DNA of 64,000 bases from Glaciihabitans sp. dw_435 (GTDB lineage: Bacteria > Actinomycetota > Actinomycetes > Actinomycetales > Microbacteriaceae): assembly GCF_018449675.1 (NCBI RefSeq), contig NZ_JAAVUZ010000011.1, positions 32,942 to 96,941 on the forward strand. Direction: 5' to 3'. This document shows, one piece after another, positions 56,609-64,000 of this stretch; the first letter of the stretch is position 1; each line of letters opens with the position of its first letter. The notes below the pieces were generated by a model. The model had not been told where the DNA came from and ran no database searches. It was given only the letters and a program-made list of their open reading frames with translations. A program made the translations under genes and the position numbers.

Positions 56609-57634
56609 ATGTATAAGACTCTCTTCTCCCTCGTCCTGTCGCACATGGACTCGGAACGCGCCCACCACCTCGGCTTCGTCGTTATCCGATCGCTGCCCAC
56701 GTTCGGGTTCGGATCTCTCGTGCGCCGCTACACCGCGCCGGCCCCGTCGCTCGCGGTCGAGGCTCTCGGCCTGCACTTCGACTCGCCGTTCGGTGTCGCC
56801 GCGGGCTTCGACAAGGAGGGTCTCGCCATTCGCGGCCTCGGTCAGCTCGGCTTCGGCCACGTCGAGGTGGGCACCATCACCGCTGTCGCCCAGCCGGGCA
56901 ACGAGAAGCCACGCCTCTTCCGCCTCATTCCCGACAGGGCCCTCATCAACCGCATGGGGTTCAACAACGGGGGAGCCGCCGAGGCCGCGCCCCGCATCGC
57001 CCGGGCCGCTGCCCGTCGTCGTCGTCCGGTCATCGGCGTCAATATCGGCAAGTCGCGCGTCGTTGATGTCGAGAACGCGATACCCGACTACCTCGAGAGC
57101 ACCCGCCTGCTCGCGCCATCCGCTGATTATCTGGTTGTCAACGTCAGTTCGCCGAACACTCCGGGGCTCCGCGGACTGCAGGAACTCGACCGCCTAGAGC
57201 CCCTGCTCAGTGCGGTTCGGGATGCCTCGGGCGGCAAGCCAGTTCTCGTGAAGATCGCTCCCGACCTCACCGATGAGCAGGCCGAACGCATCGCGCATCT
57301 CGCCGTGCGGCTCGGGCTCGCCGGAATCATTGCCACCAACACGACGCTCTCCCGGGAGAACCTCGTGACCGCGCGGGCCACCGTCGAGGCCGCCGGTGCC
57401 GGGGGACTGTCCGGGGCACCCCTGGCGGCTCGCTCGCTCGAGGTGCTCCGCCTCATCCGTGCCGTCGTGCCCGCCGAGTTCTGCGTGATCTCGGTCGGGG
57501 GTGTCGAGACCGGTTTCGACGTCGCCGAGCGTCTGCGGGCCGGGGCAACCCTCGTGCAGGGCTACACCGCGTTCCTGTACCGCGGCCCGCTCTGGGCGCG
57601 CCAGATCAACAGAGAGCTTGCGCGCCTCATCTGA
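56609..57634 (+). CDS. pyrD: Dihydroorotate dehydrogenase (quinone), class 2
   Basis: The 341-residue protein has an N-terminal membrane-associating segment (MYKTLFSLVLSHMD) and a TIM barrel with the FMN and orotate-binding segments AAGFDKEG, VEVGTITA, RMGFNN and NVSSPNTPGLRGLQ. The serine base of the NVSSPNT motif marks class 2. It oxidises dihydroorotate using quinone, the fourth step of pyrimidine biosynthesis. The ATG at 56609 gives the family start. No other pyr gene adjoins it. Confidence 0.95.
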   Translation: MYKTLFSLVLSHMDSERAHHLGFVVIRSLPTFGFGSLVRRYTAPAPSLAVEALGLHFDSPFGVAAGFDKEGLAIRGLGQLGFGHVEVGTITAVAQPGNEKPRLFRLIPDRALINRMGFNNGGAAEAAPRIARAAARRRRPVIGVNIGKSRVVDVENAIPDYLESTRLLAPSADYLVVNVSSPNTPGLRGLQELDRLEPLLSAVRDASGGKPVLVKIAPDLTDEQAERIAHLAVRLGLAGIIATNTTLSRENLVTARATVEAAGAGGLSGAPLAARSLEVLRLIRAVVPAEFCVISVGGVETGFDVAERLRAGATLVQGYTAFLYRGPLWARQINRELARLI

Positions 57635-57696
57635 GAGGTGTGTATGCGCGGCGTTCCACGCGGTACGCCGCGCGACGCGGCGGCGCCGCGCGCGGA

Positions 57697-57766
57697 TCTT
57701 GCCGCGTTACGCGGGGATCCTGCGGCGCCCCCGCGGGGGTCTTGCCGCGTTACGCGCGGATCCTGC
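57697..57766. repeat. Two-copy direct repeat, 43-base period
   Basis: A 27-base string beginning TCTTGCCGCGTTACGCG occurs at 57697-57723 and again at 57740-57766 with one mismatch. A weaker third copy (GAAGTTGCCGCG) overlaps the end of the DUF3043 gene. The pair lies in the 137-base gap between pyrD and that gene. Confidence 0.7.
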
Positions 57767-57771
57767 CGCCG

Positions 57772-58347
57772 CTATGCGGGGAAGTTGCCGCGCTTGGTCT
57801 GCGGCTTCGGCAGGCGCATTGCGCGCAGCTGCAGTGACCGCATCGCCGCGTACCAGCGCACGCCGCTGACCACGTTGCCCTCGCCGAACTTCTCGCCCAG
57901 CTTCTTCTTGACGCGCATGCCGACGAAGAAGCAGTCGATGACCGCGAGGGCGAAGAACGTCCAGAGGGCGATGAGGCTGATCACGGAGGCGCTGGGGATG
58001 AACGTCAGCACGATGACGACGAGCATCAGGGGGATGAGCAGCTCACCCACGCTGTAGCGGGCATCGATGTAGTCGCGCACGAACCGCTTCTGCGGACCGC
58101 GGTCGCGGATCGGGAGGAATTTCTCCTCGCCGTTTGCCATGCCGATGCGGGCTCGTTCGCGCTGCGAGGCCATCGCCGTACGGGACTGGCGGCGCGCTTC
58201 AGTGCGGTCGCTGGAGACGAGGGGACGCTTACGTGCGGCTTCTTTTTCGCGGCGCGTCGGCGTCGGACGGCCCTTGCCGTTCGCAATATCCGTGGCGGAG
58301 GCGGAGCCGCTTGTTGTGTCGGTCTCGTGCGTCGGTGTCTTAGCCAC
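57772..58347 (-). CDS. DUF3043 membrane protein
   Basis: The 191-residue protein has a disordered Thr/Ser/Arg-rich cytoplasmic N-terminus (about 1-80), the segment DRGPQKRFVRDYIDAR typical of DUF3043, two transmembrane helices (about 98-117 and 124-143) and a basic C-terminal tail. The family is conserved in actinobacteria and of unknown function. GTG 58347 is the start; the frame continues to 58965 through the divergent peptidase gene without support. It is divergent from the M20 peptidase gene. Confidence 0.83.
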   Translation of the reverse strand: MAKTPTHETDTTSGSASATDIANGKGRPTPTRREKEAARKRPLVSSDRTEARRQSRTAMASQRERARIGMANGEEKFLPIRDRGPQKRFVRDYIDARYSVGELLIPLMLVVIVLTFIPSASVISLIALWTFFALAVIDCFFVGMRVKKKLGEKFGEGNVVSGVRWYAAMRSLQLRAMRLPKPQTKRGNFPA

Positions 58348-58386
58348 TGGTCTTCCTTGCGTTGGGGTCGACTTAAGATTACCTGC

Positions 58387-59808
58387 ATGACCGATTTGGA
58401 GCAGCCACCCATGGCGAATTCGCCTGTTTCCCAGTATCTCCCCGCCCTGACGGACGCCGTCCAGGGAGGATTGCCCACCGCGATCGCCGATCTGTCCGCC
58501 CTCGTGCGCATTCCGTCCGTATCGTGGGACGGCTTCGATCCAGCCGCGGTCGCCGCGAGTGCCGACGCGGTGAAGGCACTGTTCGACGGGCTGGGTGTAT
58601 TCGATTCCGTTGAGATTGCCCGCGCTCCCATCGGAGATAGCGAGCGCCTGGGTCATCCCGCCGTCCTTGCAAGTCGAGCCGCCCGCAACGGACGCCCGAC
58701 CATCCTTCTCTACGCGCACCACGACGTTCAGCCGCCCGGGTCCGACGAGGACTGGGAATCGCTCCCGTTCGAACCGACCCTTCGCGGTGACCGCCTGTAT
58801 GGACGCGGAGCAGCGGATGACAAGGCCGGCGTCATGGCGCACGTTGCCGCCATCCGCGCCTTCGTTGAGACCGTGGGTGACGACTTCGACCTGGGACTTG
58901 CCGTCTTCATCGAGGGCGAGGAAGAGTTCGGCTCCCGATCGTTCACCAACTTCCTGTCGGCGCATCGCGAGAAGCTCTCCGCCGATGTCATCGTCGTTGC
59001 CGACTCCGACAACTGGGACACCGAAACGCCATCACTGACGGTCGCCCTGCGGGGAAACGTCACCTTTAAGCTCACGGTGTCGACCCTTGATCACGCTTCG
59101 CACTCCGGCATGTTCGGGGGAGCGGCCCCCGACGCGATGCTCGCGACGATCAAGCTGCTTGGCACCCTGTGGGCGGACGACGGGTCCGTCGCCGTTGCGG
59201 GGCTCACCACCAACGACACGCAGACACCGCCGTACACGGAGGAGCGTCTGCAGGAGGAAGCAGCGCTTCTCCCGGGCGTCAACTCCATCGGACACGGAGA
59301 CATCCTGAGCCGACTCTGGATGCAGCCGGCGATTACCGTGACCGGCATCGATGCTCCCACCGTCCAGAACGCGTCCAACACCCTGTCTCCCTCGGTCTCG
59401 GTTCGCATCAGTTCGCGAATCGCTCCCGGACAGACGGCGGCAGACGCCTACGCGGCGATCGAGGCACACCTCACGGCGAATGCGCCGTTCGGGGCGCACA
59501 TCCAGCTGTCCGACGTGGACCGCGGAAACCCCTTCCTCGTCGACACGACAGGGTGGGCGGTCGCGGACGCCAAGGCCGCGATGCACGAGGCGTGGGGTGT
59601 CGAACCCGTCGAAGCGGGAATCGGCGGATCCATCCCGTTCATCTCGGATCTCGTAGCCGAGTTCCCCGACGCGCAGATTCTGGTCACCGGTGTCGAGGAC
59701 CCCGATACCCGCGCTCACAGCCCGAACGAGTCGCTTCACCTGGGAGTTTTCCGGCGCGCGATCCTCACAGAAGCCGTTTTGCTCGCAAAGCTCGAGTCGC
59801 GAGCGTAG
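58387..59808 (+). CDS. M20-family dipeptidase
   Basis: The 473-residue metallopeptidase has the M20 metal-site motifs: YAHHDVQPPG (about residues 107-116), GRGAADDKAG and EGEEEFGS, followed by a dimerisation domain and the C-terminal catalytic His region (TRAHSPNES). It cleaves dipeptides or related amide bonds with two zinc ions in the cytoplasm. The ATG at 58387 is the start used; an internal ATG at 58411 is possible. It is 36 bases upstream of erpA and may be co-transcribed. Substrate is not assignable. Confidence 0.9.
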   Translation: MTDLEQPPMANSPVSQYLPALTDAVQGGLPTAIADLSALVRIPSVSWDGFDPAAVAASADAVKALFDGLGVFDSVEIARAPIGDSERLGHPAVLASRAARNGRPTILLYAHHDVQPPGSDEDWESLPFEPTLRGDRLYGRGAADDKAGVMAHVAAIRAFVETVGDDFDLGLAVFIEGEEEFGSRSFTNFLSAHREKLSADVIVVADSDNWDTETPSLTVALRGNVTFKLTVSTLDHASHSGMFGGAAPDAMLATIKLLGTLWADDGSVAVAGLTTNDTQTPPYTEERLQEEAALLPGVNSIGHGDILSRLWMQPAITVTGIDAPTVQNASNTLSPSVSVRISSRIAPGQTAADAYAAIEAHLTANAPFGAHIQLSDVDRGNPFLVDTTGWAVADAKAAMHEAWGVEPVEAGIGGSIPFISDLVAEFPDAQILVTGVEDPDTRAHSPNESLHLGVFRRAILTEAVLLAKLESRA

Positions 59809-59844
59809 AGTTTGCACAAGCTTTCCGTCCCAAGGAGTGACTCT

Positions 59845-60201
59845 ATGTCTGACACCATCACCACGACCGCTGCCCATGGCGTCGGTCTCACCGACACCGC
59901 CGCGCAGAAGGTTCGTAGCCTGATGACGCAGGAAGGTCGCGACGACCTTCGACTGCGTGTCGCGGTTCAGCCCGGAGGTTGCTCCGGACTGATCTACCAG
60001 CTCTACTTCGACGAGCGCACGCTCGATGGCGACGCGACCGTTGACTTCGGTGAGGGCGTCGAGGTTGTCGTTGACAAGATGAGCGTTCCCTACCTGGACG
60101 GTGCGTCGATCGACTTCGAAGACACCATTCAGAAGCAGGGTTTCACCATCGATAACCCGAACGCATCCGGCAGCTGCGCATGTGGAGATAGCTTCCACTA
60201 A
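59845..60201 (+). CDS. erpA: Iron-sulfur cluster insertion protein ErpA
   Basis: The 118-residue A-type carrier has the three conserved cysteines: Cys46 in GGCSG and the C-terminal Cys111 and Cys113 in SCACGDSF. It passes iron-sulfur clusters to apo-proteins. The ATG at 59845 follows AAGGAG. It precedes the cytochrome c oxidase genes, from which it is separated by a rho-independent terminator. This order is common in actinobacteria. Confidence 0.93.
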   Translation: MSDTITTTAAHGVGLTDTAAQKVRSLMTQEGRDDLRLRVAVQPGGCSGLIYQLYFDERTLDGDATVDFGEGVEVVVDKMSVPYLDGASIDFEDTIQKQGFTIDNPNASGSCACGDSFH

Positions 60202-60251
60202 GCAGATGCACTGCTGACGTTCAGCCAGATTCCATGGTTTTTTCACGAAGA

Positions 60252-60281
60252 GCCGGTTCCCTTGTGGGAACCGGCTTTTTG
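60252..60281 (+). terminator. Rho-independent terminator after erpA
   Basis: AGCCGGTTCCC (60252-60262), loop TTGT, GGGAACCGGCT (60267-60277) and a T run form a clear intrinsic terminator. Confidence 0.93.
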
Positions 60282-60391
60282 CATATAAAACGCTCTCGGA
60301 ACGCGTTTGCGGCGGGGCGGACGATCAGTGGCGCCCCGACCGCGTTATAGACTGACTAACGAAATCGTCCGTGTCATCCGAGAGGTTCCAG

Positions 60392-61267
60392 GTGCGCTCT
60401 AACCGCCGTCTTCGATGGGTCGCAATCCCCGTCGCGGTAGCTATCTCGATTGCTCTTGCCGGATGCACGCAGGAGGAGCTTCGCGGCTTCCTCCCGGGTA
60501 CACCAGGCATCACCAATCACACCGACAGGATTGTTGGTCTCTGGACCACGTCCTGGATCGTCCTGCTCGCAGTGGGCGTCCTGACCTGGGGTCTCATCCT
60601 CTGGGCAGCGATCGTCTACCGCCGCCGTAAGGGCCAGACCGGCCTGCCGGTGCAGATGCGATACAACTTGCCGGTCGAGATCTTCTACACGATCGTTCCC
60701 CTGATCCTCGTGCTGGGCTTCTTCGCCTTCACCGCACGCGACCAGGCGGAGATCGAAACCCCCAACCCGAACCCTGACGTCAACATCGAGGTCATCGGCA
60801 AGCGCTGGGCTTGGGACTTCAACTACATCGACGCAAACGTCTACTCGGCCGGCGTTCAGGCTCAGGACCGGGCGAAGCTCAAGGATGGCGAAACCATCTC
60901 TGACACGCTGCCGACCCTGTACCTGCCGGTCAACAAGAAGGTCGACATCAAGATCGAGTCGCGGGATGTCGCGCACTCCTTCTGGGTCGTGGACTTCTTG
61001 TACAAGAAGGACATGATCCCGGGTAAGACCAACCACATGTACTTCATTCCGGAGAAGATCGGAACCTATGCCGGAAAGTGTGCAGAGCTCTGTGGTGAAT
61101 ACCACTCGCTCATGCTCTTCCAGGTGAAGGTCGTCTCGCAGGCTGACTATGACGCGTACATCGCGGCACAGCGTGCAGCGGGTTACGAGGGCCAACTCGG
61201 CCTCGAGTACGACCCGAACCAGAACCTGCCGGGAACCACCGGCGCCACAGAGGGAAGCGAAGGATGA
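60392..61267 (+). CDS. ctaC: Cytochrome c oxidase subunit II
   Basis: The 291-residue protein begins with a lipoprotein signal (LAGC, lipobox Cys25), has two transmembrane helices (about 48-72 and 92-112) and a periplasmic CuA domain. The CuA ligands include the two Cys and His of CAELCGEYH and the downstream Met. It accepts electrons for the aa3 oxidase. GTG 60392 follows AGAGG at the right spacing; GTG 60371 is the other choice. Its stop overlaps the ctaD start (ATGA). Confidence 0.94.
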   Translation: MRSNRRLRWVAIPVAVAISIALAGCTQEELRGFLPGTPGITNHTDRIVGLWTTSWIVLLAVGVLTWGLILWAAIVYRRRKGQTGLPVQMRYNLPVEIFYTIVPLILVLGFFAFTARDQAEIETPNPNPDVNIEVIGKRWAWDFNYIDANVYSAGVQAQDRAKLKDGETISDTLPTLYLPVNKKVDIKIESRDVAHSFWVVDFLYKKDMIPGKTNHMYFIPEKIGTYAGKCAELCGEYHSLMLFQVKVVSQADYDAYIAAQRAAGYEGQLGLEYDPNQNLPGTTGATEGSEG

Positions 61268-62997
61268 CGACAGTAGCATTCACGGGAACGGGCACCGACC
61301 CGATCACGGGTCAGTCAGCGTCTGTTGGCCGCAAGGGTAGTGTCCTCGTCAACTGGGTGACCTCCACCGACCACAAGACCATCGGGTACATGTACCTGAT
61401 CACGTCCTTCCTGTACTTCTGCCTCGGCGGCGTGATGGCTCTTGTCATCCGCGCCCAGCTCTTCGAGCCCGGTCTTGAGATCGTCGGTACGAAGGAGCAG
61501 TACAACCAGCTCTTCACCATGCACGGCACGATCATGCTGCTGATGTTTGCGACGCCGCTGTTTGCGGGATTTGCGAACGTCTTGATGCCACTGCAAATCG
61601 GCGCACCAGACGTGGCGTTCCCACGACTGAATGCGTTTGCGTACTGGCTGTACAGCTTCGGTTCGCTGATCGCCGTCGCCGGCTTCCTCACCCCTCAGGG
61701 AGCTGCATCGTTCGGCTGGACAGCGTATGCGCCACTATCGAGTACAACATTCACACCAGGACTCGGCGGTAATCTCTGGGTAATGGGTCTGGCCCTCAGC
61801 GGATTCGGAACGATCCTCGGTGCTGTCAACTTCATCACCACGATCATCACCATGCGTGCTCCTGGTATGACGATGTTCCGCATGCCGATCTTCACCTGGA
61901 ACACGATGGTCACCTCGATCCTCGTGATCATGGCGTTCCCGGTTCTCGCAGCGGCGTTCCTCGCCCTTGGTGCCGACCGAATATTCGGTGCTCACATCTA
62001 CGACGCTGCCAACGGTGGCGCCATCCTGTGGCAGCACCTCTTCTGGTTCTTCGGCCACCCCGAGGTCTACATCATTGCGCTGCCGTTCTTCGGCATCGTC
62101 AGTGAGGTCTTCCCGGTCTTCAGTCGCAAGCCGATCTTCGGTTACAAGACGCTGATCTACGCAACCATCGCGATCGCCGCTCTTTCCGTCACGGTCTGGG
62201 CTCACCACATGTACGTGACAGGCTCGGTTCTGCTGCCGTTCTTCTCGCTCATGACGATGCTGATCGCGGTTCCCACCGGTGTAAAGATCTTCAACTGGAT
62301 CGGCACCCTCTGGCGCGGCTCGGTTACTTTCGAGACCCCAATGATGTGGGCCATTGGCTTCCTGATCACGTTTACCTTCGGTGGACTCACCGGTGTCATC
62401 CTGGCCTCGCCGCCGCTCGACTTCCACGTCTCGGACAGCTACTTCGTTGTAGCCCACTTCCACTACGTGGTGTTCGGCACCGTCGTGTTCGCGATGTTCA
62501 GCGGGTTCTACTTCTGGTGGCCCAAGTGGACCGGAAAGATGCTGGACGAGCGTCTTGGCAAGATTCACTTCTGGCTGCTGTTCATCGGTTTCCACACCAC
62601 GTTCCTCATCCAGCACTGGATCGGTGTTGCGGGTATGCCCCGTCGCTACGCGTCCTACCTGCCGGAAGACGGCGTGACCTGGATGAACCAGCTGTCCACC
62701 ATTGGTGCGATGCTGCTCGGTGTTTCTATGCTTCCGTTCCTCTACAACGTCTACATCACGGCTCGCCGCGGTGCCAGGGTGACGGTGAACGACCCGTGGG
62801 GTTACGGACGCTCGCTCGAGTGGGCCACTTCGTGCCCGCCGCCGCGTCACAACTTCACGTCAATTCCCCGCATCCGTTCGGAGTCCCCGGCATTTGACCT
62901 GCACCACCCGGAGGCCGAAATGGCTTCGGGAATTGGCCCGCTGAAGGATGCCCCGGACGCGCCGGTCTACGACAAGGCCGACGGAGAGGTGAAGTAG
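61264..62997 (+). CDS. ctaD: Cytochrome c oxidase subunit I
   Basis: The 577-residue polytopic protein is the haem-copper catalytic subunit. It contains the haem a and CuB-binding [11 protein letters not shown] (the His-Tyr crosslink region), AHHMYVTG and VVAHFHYVV segments. It reduces oxygen to water and pumps protons. The ATG overlaps the ctaC stop, so the two are translationally coupled. ctaF follows after 3 bases. Confidence 0.96.
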   Translation: MTTVAFTGTGTDPITGQSASVGRKGSVLVNWVTSTDHKTIGYMYLITSFLYFCLGGVMALVIRAQLFEPGLEIVGTKEQYNQLFTMHGTIMLLMFATPLFAGFANVLMPLQIGAPDVAFPRLNAFAYWLYSFGSLIAVAGFLTPQGAASFGWTAYAPLSSTTFTPGLGGNLWVMGLALSGFGTILGAVNFITTIITMRAPGMTMFRMPIFTWNTMVTSILVIMAFPVLAAAFLALGADRIFGAHIYDAANGGAILWQHLFWFFGHPEVYIIALPFFGIVSEVFPVFSRKPIFGYKTLIYATIAIAALSVTVWAHHMYVTGSVLLPFFSLMTMLIAVPTGVKIFNWIGTLWRGSVTFETPMMWAIGFLITFTFGGLTGVILASPPLDFHVSDSYFVVAHFHYVVFGTVVFAMFSGFYFWWPKWTGKMLDERLGKIHFWLLFIGFHTTFLIQHWIGVAGMPRRYASYLPEDGVTWMNQLSTIGAMLLGVSMLPFLYNVYITARRGARVTVNDPWGYGRSLEWATSCPPPRHNFTSIPRIRSESPAFDLHHPEAEMASGIGPLKDAPDAPVYDKADGEVK

Positions 62998-63000
62998 CAC

Positions 63001-63417
63001 GTGAACGCAACAGCTCGACTATTTTGGGTCCTGGTTGTCTTCAACCTGGTTCTGGCCGCTGTGTACAGCGTGTGGCATTGGATCGACACCGGCACCATCG
63101 AGTGGGTCGGCACCATCGGTCTTGCTTTGGTCGCGATCCTCTCGGCACTGATTGGCTTCTACGTCGGTCGTGTGCTGAAGTCGCAGCCCGCAGTCCTCGC
63201 TGAGGACCGTCTTGACGCCAACATCGACGATGGTGATGCCGAGCAGGGCTTCTTCAGCCCGTGGAGCTGGTGGCCGGTGCTGCTGGCCGGTGGCGCTGCG
63301 CTGGTGTTCCTCGGCCTGGCCGTGGGTATCTGGATCGCCATCATCGGCGGAGTACTTGGTCTCGTCTTCCTTGTGGGATGGACCTACGAGTACCACCGCG
63401 GATACTTCGGTCACTAG
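63001..63417 (+). CDS. ctaF: Cytochrome c oxidase subunit IV (CtaF)
   Basis: The 138-residue membrane protein has four hydrophobic helices and the actinobacterial subunit IV pattern (FSPWSWWPVLLAGGAAL, YEYHRGYFGH at the end). It is an accessory subunit of the aa3 oxidase. The qcr genes that follow it in several actinobacteria are not here: the next gene is a truncated HNH protein beyond a terminator. Confidence 0.88.
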   Translation: MNATARLFWVLVVFNLVLAAVYSVWHWIDTGTIEWVGTIGLALVAILSALIGFYVGRVLKSQPAVLAEDRLDANIDDGDAEQGFFSPWSWWPVLLAGGAALVFLGLAVGIWIAIIGGVLGLVFLVGWTYEYHRGYFGH

Positions 63418-63440
63418 ACACAAAATCTGTTCCACTCAAC

Positions 63441-63473
63441 ACTGGCGTGTGCTTTCGAGCACACGCCAGTTTT
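63441..63473 (+). terminator. Rho-independent terminator after ctaF
   Basis: ACTGGCGTGTGCT (63441-63453), loop TTCG, AGCACACGCCAGT (63458-63470) followed by TTTT. It closes the ctaC-ctaD-ctaF unit. Confidence 0.93.
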
Positions 63474-63540
63474 GTGTTGTAAGGCTGCCGCATCGCAACA
63501 CAGCTGGTCCACCGACGTTGCCTAGTCGGAGATGGCGGCG

Positions 63541-63999
63541 TCATGGGTTCTCGTCGTCGGGGAGCTCGTACCTGTTGTGCGGGTCGTCGTCTCCGAGGAA
63601 CTCGTCCTTGTCAGCTGGGACGTGGTCCTCTGTCAGATCGTCGTCGTGCGGGATGTCGAACTCGGGTGGCTCGGACGGGCGTGGCGGGTGGGGGTCCTGG
63701 GGGATTTCGTCGTCGGGCGCTCCCGGGTCGTCGACAGGCTGTTCGGGGCCCCCATCGGGCGGTGTGTCCCACCTAGGTGTCCCCGAGCCACTGTCGGGTG
63801 GTTCTGTGTCCCCATCGGGCGCTCCCGGGTCGTTGTCGGTTGGTTCTGTGTCCGCTTTGGGTGGTTGTGTGTCGCCCTGGGGTGGGGTGGGGGTGTCGGG
63901 CCAGGTGAAGGGCATGGGTTCGATGAAGCTGTCGGGTTCGGTGATGTAGCTGCGGCCGCTGGGAGAGGTCCATTCCAACCGGCCACCGCCGAGGTGCCG
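63541..63999 (-). CDS. C-terminal part of a DUF222/HNH endonuclease-like protein (truncated by window edge)
   Basis: The frame enters from the right edge and ends at 63541, so about 152 residues of the C-terminal end are seen. The first visible residues, RHLGGGR followed by LEWTSPSGRSYITEPDS, match the end of the HNH domain of DUF222/13E12-type proteins, which are multi-copy in actinobacteria. The rest is an acidic, Pro-rich low-complexity tail (PDGDTEPPD, GAPDD patterns) ending in LPDDENP. The N-terminal DUF222 region and HNH core lie outside the window, so nuclease competence cannot be judged. Confidence 0.75.
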   Translation of the reverse strand, partial: RHLGGGRLEWTSPSGRSYITEPDSFIEPMPFTWPDTPTPPQGDTQPPKADTEPTDNDPGAPDGDTEPPDSGSGTPRWDTPPDGGPEQPVDDPGAPDDEIPQDPHPPRPSEPPEFDIPHDDDLTEDHVPADKDEFLGDDDPHNRYELPDDENP

Positions 64000-64000
64000 G

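Overview
The window is high-GC actinobacterial DNA, most likely from a member of the Microbacteriaceae. The evidence is GC-rich codon use with frequent GTG and TTG starts, a division and cell wall (dcw) cluster without ftsA but with sepF, yggT and wag31, the PknL/Rv2175c and GarA/FtsR gene neighbourhoods, and a truncated DUF222/HNH protein at the right edge. There are no tRNA or rRNA genes, CRISPR arrays or intact insertion sequences.

Layout. 1-10 kb is accessory and surface or lipid-related: the end of a secreted Ig-like repeat protein, a divergent FMN reductase/MarR pair, a secreted GH5-CBM2 glycosidase, a flotillin, a TetR regulator, an acyl-CoA ligase, an S4 protein and a repeat protein. 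9.8-24.8 kb carries a CDP-alcohol phosphatidyltransferase, the FHA (GarA/OdhI)-FtsR-MerR regulatory group, two ParA/MinD-type ATPases flanking pyruvate carboxylase, peptide deformylase, a second acyl-CoA ligase, ROK glucokinase, PlsC and class II DAHP synthase. 24.9-30.5 kb holds a PknL-like PASTA kinase, a LysM/transglycosylase protein, an Rv2175c-like DNA-binding protein, a polyprenyl synthase and a DUF3040 protein.

30.7-50.4 kb is the dcw cluster in the order mraZ, rsmH, ftsL, ftsI, murE, murF, mraY, murD-like, ftsW, murG, murC, ftsQ, ftsZ, yggS, sepF, yggT, wag31, lspA, rluD. Many junctions are 4-base ATGA/GTGA overlaps, so the genes are probably translated as a coupled chain that makes lipid II and builds the divisome. 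50.4-64 kb holds dnaE, a flavin reductase, hisD, nrdR, pyrD, a DUF3043 membrane protein, an M20 dipeptidase, erpA and the cytochrome c oxidase genes ctaC, ctaD and ctaF.

The most striking observation is the gene in the murD position (38833-39858). It keeps the N-terminal fold and much of the central-domain sequence of MurD. It has lost the P-loop, the metal-binding Glu, the catalytic His, the carbamylated Lys and the whole C-terminal domain, yet remains a clean open frame translationally coupled to mraY. It looks like a MurD pseudoenzyme inside an otherwise intact lipid II operon. D-glutamate addition must therefore be done by another enzyme that is not in this window. Secondary observations are triple MraZ boxes in front of mraZ, a MurE whose diamino-acid motif is DHHPR instead of DNPR, a missing yfiH/pgeF between ftsZ and yggS, and a structured 447-base intergenic region next to the TetR gene.
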